From Ditylenchus dipsaci (taxonomy: Eukaryota; Nematoda; Chromadorea; Rhabditida; Anguinidae), in NCBI GenBank assembly GCA_004194705.1, contig SADC01001026.1, forward strand, positions 1-64,000: a DNA stretch of 64,000 bases. The letters are read 5' to 3'. Both the position numbers and the translations under genes were made by a program. Below the pieces are notes generated by a model. The model saw only the letters and a program-made list of their open reading frames with translations, had not been told where the DNA came from and did not search any database. Every line of letters begins with the position of its first letter. Within the stretch, counting starts at the first letter, position 1. Of this stretch, positions 23,050-33,599 are shown in pieces.

Positions 23050-24119
23050 TATATATATATGCCACATGGCTATGCTATTCCAGGATATATGCATTTTTAC
23101 AATGATGAGGGAAAGAGTGCAAATACATTGTATAAAACTTCTGGAGAGAAAGAAAAATTTGTTCTGATCAGGGCTGTTACCACCATTGTTGCATTGAGCT
23201 AATGAAATTATGAAAAATTTACTGCAGAAAAAGCTATGCACTCATGCTGCAATAACATAAGAATATTACAGAGAATAACACAGAAGGTGAAGCCCTTTCA
23301 AGTTTTATAAATGCAACTTTAAAAACCTCAGAATAGTCTGTAAAATAAAACGATTTTGAATTGGCGCTTCAAATAGGCGTGAAATAGGCGTAAACGCCTA
23401 AGATAGGCGTATAACCCAATCTTAGGCGTAACGCCTATCGCAGGAAAATTACGCCTATTCATAGGCGTGAAAATACGCCTATTTTACGCCTATATAAGCG
23501 TGTTTGCAGTTCCCTGCACCTGTGTTGAGGTTTCAAATCACAAATTGAACGTCTTTTTATTCCAGAATTCCAGCAAGGAGGTGGTGTGATACCGACTGGT
23601 GAAAAGTTTCCTCTCTCGGTAGGCAGCCTTTTCTGGATCTTGTGAACCAGCTCTCCTATTTACCAAAAATCGTCATCATTGTTCCAATTGTTGTTGTATA
23701 TCCATTGAATAATTTTTTTGGTTGTCAAAAATCATTATTCTGTAACTTATCTATTTTGAAAAGGGTTACTATAATTCGGTACAAGTCGGTACAAAGTATG
23801 AGTCAGTACAATTATAACCTGGTACACTTTTTCAAATTTTATGGCCGTTTGTCCACAGCCTTAATACTACCATTTTCGGAATACCGGCTCTTATTCACTT
23901 AGAAGGGACGCAGACTTTTTTATTTCTATCATTTGTAATGAAGAGTGTGCTGGCTGCGAAGTGGCCAACCTTTGGCAGGTACTTAAAAATATACCCGTTA
24001 CCTGAAAACTGGCCAGGATTACATAAAGACAGGATGGTTTTATTTCATCAGCGCAAATGCCAAACAACGAGACAATGCAAACATGAGAACAGTGGTTTAA
24101 CAATAACGAGCAATATTCT

Positions 24120-24330
24120 CTTGATTAGCGCTGACAGTGAGAGCATTCACGACTCATATGGACGGTTTCCTGGCACTTGTAGCAACGACGACCTCCGCCA
24201 CCACCATTTCGAGGCTGAGGGCATTCGCAAGACATGTGTCCAGGCTTGCTGCAGTTGCAGTACGATGAACCACCTGAAAACAGTTGCAATTAGTTCGATG
24301 GCAAGAAAACCAAGAGAAACACACCTTCTT
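24120..24330 (-). pseudogene. CCHC zinc-knuckle gene fragment (CNBP/germline-helicase-like)
   Basis: Minus-strand exons: one ending ...LRIKLPKINKE with donor GTGTGTTTC at about 24325, then after a TTTTCAG acceptor GSSYCNCSKPGHMSCECPQP, a Gly run, and RRCYKCQETVHMSRECSHCQ before TAA. The two CxxCxxxxHxxxxC knuckles bind single-stranded nucleic acid in CNBP-like proteins and in nematode GLH helicases. Knuckle 1 has CNC instead of CxxC and knuckle 2 has V for the usual G before His. It sits inside the MULE-like element next to its right arm, which suggests captured host sequence with its intron. No full gene is present. Confidence 0.6.
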
Positions 24331-24800
24331 TATTGATCTTCGGGAGCTTGATGCGCAAAAACTTCAACAACTAAAAAACTTGGTAGAATTCACGGCAATC
24401 AGTGCAAACATTATTTTGACAGGTGAAATTAGTGCAGTCTGCACTGCTCATCAGGGATGAGACCTTTTGGCATATAGATGTTTGCGAATATATCAGAACT
24501 GAAAAGTTTGCGAAACTCTGCACAGAAAATTCCCGAACAGTACATAGAAATAGGTTTGATTGGTTCAGGACCAGCAGTATTTCCATCGGTCGAGGAAGAA
24601 GACGTCTGGAGAAGACATAGACATTTGCAAAGAGTAACGAAAGAAAAAAAGAAATCGAAAACAAAACAAATATCGCAGAAATAAATTTTAAGACGTTTCA
24701 GTTACTTTGTGCAAAAGGGCACAAAGTAACTCAAACGTCCATAATAAGTCGTTTGAGTTACTTTGTGCCCTTTTGCACGCCGTAACTCAAACGCCCCTAT

Positions 24801-24813
24801 GCCCTGTAAGTGG
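24801..24813. repeat. Right 13-bp direct repeat of the MULE-like element
   Basis: GCCCTGTAAGTGG, identical to 18042-18054. Confidence 0.7.
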
Positions 24814-24829
24814 CACAATTATCATGTAT

Positions 24830-25200
24830 ATGTACAATGGGGTAGGTATAATGGTGAAAACTGGTCGGAAAAGTTTTTCGTCGGAAATATCCGTCCGCGC
24901 CCTAAAAACTTGTTTTAAGCACGTTTTAGGTGCTAAAACTATGAAAAAAGATGTTTCTGGCCATTTCTGAGCTATGACATATACTGCAGTTTAGCCGCTT
25001 GGGGTTAGGATGCGCATACCCACATACGCATATGCACATACCTTAGACACAAATCACTCGAAAGTGACTCTAGATGCATAAGAAAGCATGCGTACCAGAG
25101 TTTCTTAAAAAACCATGTTCCGATTCCATCTTCTAAGGCATTTTGTGGTCATCCACGTACTCTTTCAGGGTGAATTATTTCAGTTTTCAGTGCCGAGAAT
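24830..25200. repeat. Dispersed repeat shared with 21880-22080
   Basis: CTTGGGGTTAGGATGCGC, CACATACCTTAGACACAAAT and CCATGTTCCGATTCCATCTT recur at 21880-22080; the tail TCCACGTACTCTTTCAGG recurs near 54965. No gene. Confidence 0.55.
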
Positions 25201-25224
25201 TTATCCCTGCAAAAAAGAAAAAAT

Positions 25225-25345
25225 TAAAATTTGATATTTAAAATAGATTCGTTCAGAGAATTTATCAGGGAGTGAATTGATCGGGGGAGTAAATTGACCG
25301 GGGAGTGAATTAATAAGGGGAGTGAATTAATACGGGAGTGAATTG
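25225..25345. repeat. Tandem repeat GGGAGTGAATTGACCG
   Basis: Five units of about 20 bp between 25265 and 25345. Confidence 0.65.
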
Positions 25346-25413
25346 ACCGTGTCCCATCTTTTATTACAACACAGAACACAAAGATAGGCTGCAGTACAAA
25401 CTTATTGCGTAGA

Positions 25414-27051
25414 TTACGAAAAAAGCAAACAAAAATATTTATAAACTTTCTGTTTGATCGTTTTTCTGAAGCTTGACGTTCTTCTGCTTCCCCCAGTTCT
25501 TTTGTTTTTTTCATTCGTTGAAAGAAGGAATTTAGAGTCGATCCGAGAAGAGAAGTTAGTATAGGTGATTGGCGGAAGCAATGATGTTTCTGCGAAAAGC
25601 ATCATCTGGCAGCATTGATCAGCTGGAGGACGACAAGCCACTCTGCTGCCGTATTCATAAAGACTGCATTGACTGCACTGAAGACGACGGAACACAACTG
25701 CACTGCAATAAGGAATTTTGTTGCCTATCCGCTGGAAGTGAAAGTCCATTTGACGAGGATATGCAAAGTATCCCATAGCCAAGTCAACCGTCGATGCATG
25801 TCCAACAATCTGAACAGGTGAAATTAGCCAGTAAACTCTAAGATCTAGTGGTGTACCAATACGATTCTCTGCGATTCATTGCCTGCCCTTATCAGAATTT
25901 CGTCGAAAGTACCGTGAATCCGCTTGTTATAGGCTAATGCCTCTTCTCCCAACACACCTATCTAAAGTTCAGAGGTTTTTTAGAGTCCGTTGACGCAATT
26001 TAGAACTTACTTCTTCGACTGGAATATGAGCTGAATACAGACTGTCAATCGCATACCCCGCCTTGTCATTTCTTAATGACGAAGAAAAGTAAGCTTGCGG
26101 TCTTTCTTGTTTGTCTAAAATACACACACGTTAGGAGAACTGAGTGTGGAATACATACCTGGAATAAACCGGGCTCCACATTCATGCGACAAGAAGCAAG
26201 CGGACTACTTCGAACACTAGCCGCAATCTGGACACAACGCAATGAGGGAGAGCAGTATACAGCATCTGAACAGGAAAGGAATCATTATAAAACTCTCAAT
26301 TCGTGGAAAGAGGGGAGTAAGCCAACAAACCACTTCTTTGGTAATGGACTACAGCATAACTTGAAACATAATACCTGGTGTCAGATCATCCACCATTAAT
26401 CCTTGACCAACAAGCCGAGCCATGATATCGCCCATGTAACTGAGTGGTGTGTCATGTTTGAAGTCTTCAAGTTGCCGACCTAGTTGTGGCAGCGCAAGAG
26501 GCTTGAACGAGGGATAACATAAGCATCTATTAAAATATTAGTGGAAGTAAAATACCATATTTCCGACAAGCACCGTATATCCTCCCTCGTTGAAGCATTT
26601 CTTGACCCACTTCGGAAACAGATCGTCTACTCGTTCGCCATGTCGCATCACTATGAATATTTCAGGCAGACTAGAAGAAGAAAAAGTTTCGATCATAATG
26701 GATGGATAGAAAAGATACTCACCGATTTGAAATCTGAGAACAACGAAGTTGACGTTGATGTACTTGAAGAATTACTACTTTTCACAGAATTTGACGTGGA
26801 AGAAGAAGATGACGACTTCACATTCGAGCTAGTAGAAGAATCTGATGAGGAAGAGGAAGACGATCCCACAAGAGTGTTTTTAGAAGAACCCGATGAAGTA
26901 GAGGAAGACGTTGAGTTCTCTTCAAAGGATCTGACCCGCTCTTAGCACTATTTGAAGAATCCGACGAACACGATGAAGACGATTCAGCATCCGTGCTTTT
27001 CGAAAATCCAGGGACAGAAGACACAGCCGAGGAAATTTCTTGGGTAGACAT
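25414..27051 (-). CDS. Histidine phosphatase, UBASH3/Sts (ecdysteroid-phosphate phosphatase) type
   Basis: Two-histidine phosphatase fold: exon 2 (from 26670) has IFIVMRHGERVDDLFPKW, the RHG catalytic motif; later exons give LEDFKHDTPLS, AVYCSPSLRCVQIAASVRSS, VEPGLF, GYAIDSLYSAHIPVEE, YNKRIHGTFDEIL and, from 25809, IVGHASTVDLAMGYF with the second catalytic His, then KIPYCS. Order and motifs match the PGM domain of UBASH3 proteins; no UBA or SH3 domain is seen. Exon 1 (26723-27051) starts MSTQEISSAVSSVPGF after an AAATTTCAG acceptor and is a Ser-rich tail. Introns are mostly 45-55 nt. Frame breaks: in exon 1 near 26925, around a 29-nt putative intron near 26545, and at the exon beginning near 26105. 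The C-terminal end after 25600 is uncertain. Confidence 0.8.
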
Positions 27052-27284
27052 CCTCAGGGATCTGAAATTTTCTATATTTCGAGCAGAAAAAGAACAATAA
27101 ACACTGGATAAAATAGAACATTTCACCGAAATACCCCAAGATGCACTATTTTGAGCATCTGTCCTTATTTTCCAAATTTTGATATGCGAGTCCTTTTCTG
27201 ATTACAAAATTCTGTAAACGCAGTTCAATTTACCCTGCTCTGGCATGTTTTTTTGGGTATGAAAAGAAAAAAAATCAGCAAGCT

Positions 27285-27385
27285 TGCACGCTGTACGAAG
27301 TCATTCTAAAATGTATAAGTTATAAGTCGAATATTAGCAGCAATCACAATGCCGTTTTTTTCAATACCGTAAGCTTTCGATATAT
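27285..27385 (-). pseudogene. Remnant of the 100-aa unknown gene (first codons)
   Basis: Minus strand reads ATGACTTCGTACAGCGTGCA with the same 5' leader (CATTGTGATTGCTGC) as the genes at 34698-35113 and 50861-51276, then breaks off after nine codons at AGCTTGC. It sits at the joint between the two phosphatase copies. Confidence 0.65.
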
Positions 27386-28085
27386 AGTAATGGACTGTTG
27401 CACATAAATTACCTAGTGTCAGATCACTCACCATTGATCCTTGACCACAAGCTGAGCCATGATATTACCTATGTGACTGAGTGGTGTGTCATGCTGGAAG
27501 TCTTCAAGTTGCCGACCTACTTGTGGCAGCGCAAGAGGCTTAAACGAAACGTGTTAAACGAGGCTTAAACGATAAGTTAAATACCATATTTCCGTCGAGC
27601 ACCGTATATCTCCCTTCTTGTAACATTTCTTGAACCATTTCGGAAACTGATCGTCTACTCGTTCGCCGTGTCGCATCACTATGACTATTTCAGGCACACT
27701 AGAAGAAAAAAATTCGATTATACTGAATGGATAGAAAAGATACTCACTGATTTAAAGTCTGAGAACAACGAGAGGAAGTTGACGTCGTTGTACTTGAGGA
27801 ATTACTACTTTTCGCAGAAGTTGACGTAGAAGATGATGACGACTTCAAATGCGAGCTAGTAGAAGAATCTGATGAGGAAGAGGAAGACGATTAGGCAAGA
27901 GTGTTCTTAGAAGAAACCGATGAAGTAGAGGAAGGCGACCCCGTATGAGTGCTCTTCAAATAAACTGACCCGCTCTTAGCACTACTCGAAGAATCAAATG
28001 AATACAATGAAAACGATTCAGCATTTGTGCTTTTCGAAAATCCAGGCAGAAAAGACACAGCCGACGAAATTTCTTGGGCAGCCAT
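27385..28085 (-). pseudogene. Truncated tandem copy of the histidine phosphatase gene
   Basis: Duplicate of 26340-27230, offset by about 1035 bp. Exon 1 starts at 28085 (MAAQEISSAVSFLPGFSKST), again after an AAATTTCAG acceptor, and stays in frame where copy 1 is shifted, but ends at an early TAA (after SSKNTLA, 27891). The RHG exon (VIVMRHGERVDDQFPKW-like) is recognisable at 27600-27690, followed by HDTPLSHIGN-like text with a one-base loss near 27448. The second catalytic-His exons are missing. A clear pseudogene. Confidence 0.75.
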
Positions 28086-28439
28086 CCACAGCAATCTGAA
28101 ATTTTCTATATTTAGAGCAGCAAAAGAGCAATAAATACTTGATAAAATAAAGCATTTCATCGAAATACCCCAAGCTCCACTTTTTTGAGCAACTATCCTT
28201 ATTTTCCAAATTTTGATATGCGAGCTCTTTTCTAATTACAAAATTTTGTACATGCAGTTCAATTTACCCTGCTCGGGCATGCTCTGTTAGGTATAAAAAA
28301 AAGTCAAAAGACAAAAATACCGCAATGTATTTTTTGAAAAAAAATTGGTCCTTGACACCCCTTGAATCCTTATTGTACGCACCCTTATGTCGTAGTCGCA
28401 GGCGTTATTTTACATATTCTGAGAATCCATCTCTGATTT

Positions 28440-28635
28440 TTGTGCATGCACTATAAGTCCAAGAGATTCTGAGCAGAATTCGATATGTGTCTGCTTTACA
28501 GCCCATTGTGATGTTTTTTTATCGAGATGTGCTTGAAAAAAGATGATTTGTGGTCATTTACGGACAGTGCGTAATCGTGTAGTTTACCCGAAATTTCACG
28601 TGTCGAGACGAAAGGATGTTTGTGGGCGATGGACT
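28440..28635. repeat. Dispersed repeat also at 33930-34140 and 51850-51970
   Basis: Contains CGATATGTGTCTGCTTTACA, GGTCATTTACGGACAGTGCG and AAATTTCACGTGTCGAGACG, found at the outer edges of duplicated units A and B. Confidence 0.7.
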
Positions 28636-28639
28636 GACT

Positions 28640-30075
28640 CAAAATGGACAAAGCTTTTTTTTGCTGCAAAAAGTCTTTTTTTGCTGCAAAAAAACTTTTT
28701 TTTGCTGCGAAAAGTCTTTTTTTCGCTGCAAAAAGACTTTTTTTTGCTGCAAATATTTTTGCTGCAAAAAGACTTTTTTTTGCTGCAAAAAACTTTTTTT
28801 TGCTGCAAAAATTCTTTTTTCGCTGCAAAAAGACTTTTTTTTGCTGCAAATCGGCTTTTTTTTGCTGCAAATCGGCTTTTTCTGGTCCAAACTATTTTAG
28901 CTGTAATTTTGGCGTGCGGTCGATTGGTCCACGGTCAATTGCCCCACGGTCAATTGGTCCACAGGTCAATTGGTCCACAAAATTATTTTCAAATTAATCT
29001 TTTTGTCTTGTGAAGAACTTCTATTATTTTAACAGTTTTTCGATAATTCAGCCTTAACCCTACTAGTTAATCCACGCACCAACCAAAACAGGTGGTCGTC
29101 CACCTGGAGCAATTTTTTTTTCACGTTTTTCATGTTCCAAACCCGTTTCCTGGACTGATCCGGATATGCTGAAGATGGTTTGATAGTGGTAAAATGCCAT
29201 TTTCTCGAGTATTTTTTGAGTTTTGGTGAAATAGAGTTTTGGTAAAATCAATTATTCCCCAATACTCAAAAAATATTCCAGAAACCCATATTTCACTATT
29301 ATCAAACCATTTTCAGCTTGCCCGTATTAGTCCAGAAAAAACAATTTTGCAACATAAAACGTGAAAAAAATCGATCCAAGTGGACGACCACTTGGTTTAG
29401 TCGGTGCATAGATTATCCATGAAAACTGAGGATGGATCATAGAAAAAAAATTGTAAACTTTGAAATTTCTTTACCAGTCGACAATATTACTACCCGGGTA
29501 CCAGTACACTGCCTGAGTTTTCCAACCTGGGTACGACCACCTGGGCACAACAAAACCAAGTGGTCGTCCACTCGGATCAAACTTTTATGGGTACCACCTA
29601 GAAACAACCACCACCCAAGCACTGCTACCTAGGCACTTCTACTCCTGAATACCGGTACCTGGTCAATGCCTTGGTACTAGTACCGTACTACTACCTTAAC
29701 ACCAGTTCAGCTTTCAGGGTCATTCCAGCAATTTTAACGAAACTATAAATTACCCCACAAAATGGAATTTTACTATTATCAAACCCTCTTTAGAATGCTC
29801 GAATTAGTGTAAAAAACAGGTAATAGAACCGTGGAGCAATTGACCGTGGACCAATCGACCGCACGCCAAAATTACAGCTAAAATAGTTTGGACCAGAAAA
29901 AGCCGATTTGCAGCAAAAAAAAGCCGATTTGCAGCAAAAAAAAAGTCTTTTTGCAGCGAAAAAAAGACTTTTTGCAGCAAAAAAAGTTTTTTTGCAGCAA
30001 AAAAAGACTTTTTGCATCAACTAATTTTTGCAGCAAAAAAAAGTCTTTTTGCAGCAAAAAAAAGCTTTGTCCACT
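28640..30075. repeat. Foldback element, word TTTTTTTGCTGCAAAAAGAC
   Basis: Left arm 28650-28885 has about eleven units of a 20-22-bp word; the right arm 29895-30070 has about eight inverted units (GCAGCAAAAAAAAGTC). Next inward on each side lie CAATTGGTCCACGG-type repeats. The centre holds a CCAAGTGG copy. The many F/L/C- and K/Q-rich open frames are the word read in different frames. Confidence 0.8.
29073..29405. repeat. CCAAGTGG foldback family, copy 2
   Basis: Ends ACCAAAACAGGTGGTCGTCC / GGACGACCACTTGGTTTAGT, internal GCTGAAGATGGTTTGATAG. A short extra fragment (CAAGTGGTCGTCCACTCGG) lies at 29548-29575 in a region of ACCACCTGGGTAC-like degenerate repeats. Confidence 0.75.
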
Positions 30076-30317
30076 CAAAATAGCGTCAAAATTTTTAATG
30101 CTATTTTGATGTTATTTTTATGCTCCTTTGAAAAACAAAACGCAAAGCCAAATTTGATGTTATTGCGAACTATATTGACAAGTATACAATAATGTCATGT
30201 CATAAAATCGTTTTTTATGCTCAGAATTAATCAGAATGAAATCTTCGAGAAATAAAACATTTAGTTAAATTTTTATATCTTTTAAAAATGCTTTTGAAAG
30301 CACCAGCGAAAACGAGA

Positions 30318-30343
30318 GCGGCCGTAGGGCCGCCAAGCACTAG
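30318..30343 (+). mobile_element. Helitron 3' end (hairpin plus CTAG)
   Basis: GCGGCC-GTAG-GGCCGC hairpin (30318-30333), then CAAGCA and CTAG (30340-30343), next base T. This is the standard Helitron 3' terminus: GC-rich stem about 10 nt before CTRR, host T following. The 5' end is not identified. Confidence 0.65.
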
Positions 30344-30349
30344 TTTTAA

Positions 30350-31005
30350 ATTAAACTCAAGAATCCGAAAATTTGGGTTAAGCTGAAAGTAATTTAAAAT
30401 CAGTTTACGCCATCCAGAATCGTGTCCTGAACACGGTTTGTTAAGACCAAAATGCTGTTTTAACCAGCTGTAATCTTGATACCGTGGGTAGTTACCCCCT
30501 CCAAGGTGGTCGACTTTTAATTTTTGTGGATTATTCTGAATAGGCAAACAAATTTTGCTCTTTATTAAAAGCCGGTGTTTCAAACGATTTGTAACGAAAA
30601 CAACCTTGTTTTGACTTAATTGCACCTTCGAAACTAAGGTAGTCCTCTATTTTCTGGGTGGATGTCCAGCTGGACAACTTGAGTACAGCTTGAAAAGTTC
30701 TAGTTAAGCTTAAAAAATAGGTTATAATACCCGGCAAAGGGATTGGTCGCTTCATGTCCAAGACAAGCCCACTCCAAAATATGTCCACAATGTGTGAGTG
30801 AGAGTGAAAGGCGGACTTAGAGTAATTTTTTTTACTTTTCGGGTTCCAAAACCTGTTGTCTGCGTCCTAATGAGTGCGTCTGTAATTCGTGCGTCAATAT
30901 TAAAATATTTTGTCATTGCACAAAAATTTCAATGTTTTGCGTTGAAGACAATTACCAGTTTAAGTATAAGATGTAGTGCGTCGTAGCTGGATCATCTGGA
31001 TGTCC
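30350..31005. other. Spacer, no gene seen
   Basis: AT-rich with degenerate ATCCACCTG/CAGGTGG-type words; no exon supported. Confidence 0.4.
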
Positions 31006-31009
31006 CATG

Positions 31010-31285
31010 GACCAACTAATCCAAGTGGTCGTTCACTTGGTTCGATTTTTTTACATTTTTGGGTTCCATAACTTGTTTCCTGCTTTAATTCAAGCATTCT
31101 AAAGATTGTTCGACAGTACTAAAATTACGTTTGCAATATTTACGAAAAATGTAAAAATACCATCAAATCGTAATTTTACTACTGTCAAACTATTTTTAGA
31201 ACGCTTTGATTAGTGCAGAAAATAAGTTTTGGAACCCAAAAACGTAAAAAAAAATTGATCCAAGTGGACGACCACTTGGTTTAAA
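31010..31285. repeat. CCAAGTGG foldback family, copy 3
   Basis: CCAAGTGGTCGTTCACTTGG at left, CCAAGTGGACGACCACTTGG at right, arms of about 125 bp. Confidence 0.75.
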
Positions 31286-31289
31286 TAAG

Positions 31290-32480
31290 CCCAAATAATT
31301 GGGGACTGAAACACCTACTGCTTAGCTAGGCCCTTGCTGACACACTAATTAGCGATGCACTCATTACTCATTCGGAAGCCCTTTTAACGGCGGAGGACCT
31401 TTGAAATTTCATTACATCCCGTAGGACACTCCTAGGGTAGTTTTTCGCGTTGAGCACGAAATCGGACTCAAAATATTTTTCATGCAGTATTTTTTGGATT
31501 TTTTTTGAGTAAAATCGTTTTGTTTTTTCGTTTCACATTTTCATGAAAGACACTTATTTTGGATTGGGAAATGCCAGTGGCATCTGCTACTTAAATGATC
31601 AACGCACGGAAGGAATTCATTAAAGGCGCCTGTAAGGCGTCTATCCACCTTGTAACCCTAATACCATCCATGGCTATCTAAAATTATGAACCGTCACAAA
31701 ATAACAAACAAATCGATATTTTAGAAAGGTCGGTAATTTTTCTGAAGCACTTTCTTTGTCAAATGTGTGTTTCTAAAATGTATATTGCTCAAACACATTC
31801 TTTTCAGAAACAGTCTTTCTTTAAACTTGTTTTTGGCAAAACAATTTTTTTATAAACTTTGACTTTTTCGAAACAGTACTTTATTATAACTTCTAATTTA
31901 AGAACCTGGGTAGCGCCGGGTTTGTACTACAAATTAAATTATTATTATTTTAGCATCATCAAGTCGTGTTCCGGACACGATTTTGGATAGTGTATAAGTA
32001 TGAACTTTTTAAAATTTTTAAATACTTCTAGCTAAATCCAATAATTCGGATTCTGGATGCGGATACCCATTTAAGGGAGGTACCAGATAGTTTTAGTCAT
32101 ATAAATTAGTTTGTGACTGTTATCAAAGAAAAAAATGATGTTAGCTAACACTAGGATTTCGAACCTGTAACCTCAAAATTATGTATGTTATAACTTATGA
32201 GTGAGTGTTAGAGTGAAGTTACCGCGGTGAATTTCCTGGAGGGTAAATTCACTACAGGATAAATTTAGTGGATGAAGAATTTACCGGATGGTAATTTACT
32301 GCTACCTGTCTGGATAACAACTGTAAGATAAGAACTGAGAACGAAACGTCTCGGAGGACGAAACAGCGTACACTGGTCTCCAGAGGGGAAGGATCTAGAA
32401 AACAGACTTTAGGTAAAAGGGACTCAAAGGTCCCTGACTCAAAGACTCAAAGTTACAAGGATATAGCAGACCTTATAGCC
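31290..32480. other. Spacer, no gene seen
   Basis: No exon or element supported. A loose repeat of GGATAAATTTAGTGGATGAA-like words lies at 32240-32300 and a CTCAAAG microrepeat at 32415-32455. Confidence 0.4.
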
Positions 32481-32490
32481 GGTATCCAGG

Positions 32491-32907
32491 CAGGGATGGG
32501 AAAAGTATCCTATTTAGATATTTTAAATGTCCTGAAATATCCAAGTACCGTATTCTCTCTATTAGTTCCACACTCTCTATTAAACCAACACCTCCAAGTT
32601 GAAGGACCTGTATCTCAGCTCAGAGAAAAGATTTAATTAATCTGTTTATTGCATTTTCTTAACTCCCACAAGCTCTACTGACTCCGCTTTATAGATTTTG
32701 AATTTTCACCAAAAATCTCGAGATCGATTTCAAATTTTTCCTATTTTCGGACGATTGAAAAATAATCCCAAATGTGGAACTAATAGAGAGAATACGGTAA
32801 CCTAATTAGGATATACATATATACCTTAATTTGGATATTTTAGGGATACCGGAATATCCTTAAATTGTCATACTTTTGTAATTAATAAGATACTTTTCTC
32901 ATCCCTG
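32491..32907. mobile_element. hAT-type MITE with 8-bp TSD
   Basis: Ends CAGGGATGGGAAAAGTATC / GATACTTTTCTCATCCCTG. Flanks TATCCAGG (32483-32490) and TCTCCAGG (32908-32915) agree at 7 of 8 bases. A CCGTATT MITE is nested at 32548-32797. Confidence 0.75.
32548..32797. mobile_element. TA-flanked MITE (CCGTATTTCCTC family), copy 3, nested
   Basis: Ends CCGTATTCTCTCTATTAG / CTAATAGAGAGAATACGG flanked by TA, inserted in the hAT-type MITE. Confidence 0.8.
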
Positions 32908-33206
32908 TCTCCAGGCGCTCCGTTGTATCGAGAGCACTTTAGTTGGTTTACATACTACAGTTGGTTTCGAAAATCACACTAGTTAGCATAAAAAATTAGC
33001 AAGATTCCCTGATAAGTAATGCATTTTCTTAAATTAATATACTGGTTTGAATGATTGCAGACATGCTCGAAACTGTCATCTGCCAAAAATAATAGTAAAT
33101 GAGTAAACAAAGACGGAAAATAAAAATTGATAACAAGATCATGGTCCACAAGATAAGGTACAAGAAGGAGTAAATTTGGTGAAAAATAATAAAAATTGGT
33201 ATAAAA

Positions 33207-33350
33207 TTGTACCGACTCGTTGTACCCAGTCGTACGTTGTACCGAGTCGGTGTACCGAGTCATACTTGTACCGAGTCGGTGTACCGAGTCGTACTTGTAC
33301 CGACTCGTCGTACCGAGTCATTTGTTGTACCGAGTCGTACGTCAGTCCGT
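33207..33350. repeat. Tandem repeat GTACCGAGTCGTA
   Basis: About nine variants of TTGTACCGAGTCGTAC. The open frames across it on both strands are the repeat. Confidence 0.75.
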
Positions 33351-33404
33351 AAGCAAAATCTTTACCGATGGGGTACTTTTGGCAAAAATTCGATTGCGCG
33401 CACG

Positions 33405-33560
33405 AGAATCCCACTTGGATCGGCTCAATCGCTTTATTCCGAACCACTTTAAACCACCTTAATCACTGGTTCAAGGTACCTAATTACTGGTTAGAAGTGG
33501 TTCGAAGTGGTTATGAATGGTTCAGGGTGGGATTCTGAGCGATTGAGACGATCCGAGTAA
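33405..33560. repeat. Inverted repeat of ACCACTTTAAACCACCT
   Basis: Left GGATCGGCTCAATCGCTTTA and right GAGCGATTGAGACGATCC enclose AACCACTT / AAGTGGTT words. Similar text at 34330-34410, 51565-51640 and 60720-60865. Confidence 0.65.
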
Positions 33561-33599
33561 GATTACCTACCTGTATATTCATTATCACGAAAAGAGGCA

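Larger units (their letters stand above)
18550..23516 (-). mobile_element. hAT transposon, 4967 bp, with intact ends and 8-bp TSD
   Basis: Begins CAGGGAACTGCAAACACGC and ends GCGTGTTTGCAGTTCCCTG. Both sides carry the perfect 8-bp duplication CACCTGTG (18542-18549 and 23517-23524). The first and last 165 bp are packed with AGGCGT/ACGCCT words in both directions, likely transposase-binding sites. The minus strand encodes the C-terminus of a hAT transposase. Later insertions (Tc1-type at 19552, foldback at 20399) interrupt it. Confidence 0.9.
18055..24800. mobile_element. MULE-like element with about 330-bp terminal inverted repeats
   Basis: Arms 18055-18387 and 24473-24800 are about 95% alike in inverted orientation, including GAAGACGTCTGGAGAAGACA. 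Each arm starts with its own 66-bp palindrome (GCAAAAGGGCACAAAGTAAC). The element is flanked by a 13-bp direct repeat GCCCTGTAAGTGG (18042-18054 and 24801-24813). Long arms with a target duplication near 9-13 bp suggest a Mutator-like element. No MULE transposase is seen; its interior holds a zinc-knuckle gene fragment and a complete later hAT insertion. Confidence 0.7.

Noticed and set aside
26541..26945. 134-aa plus-strand frame with an acidic tail
   Set aside because: Complement of the Ser-rich first exon and RHG exon of the minus-strand phosphatase gene.
28543..29013. 156-aa and several overlapping open frames rich in F, L, C or K, Q
   Set aside because: They are different frame readings of the 20-bp GCTGCAAAAAG word array; similar amino-acid strings appear on both strands.
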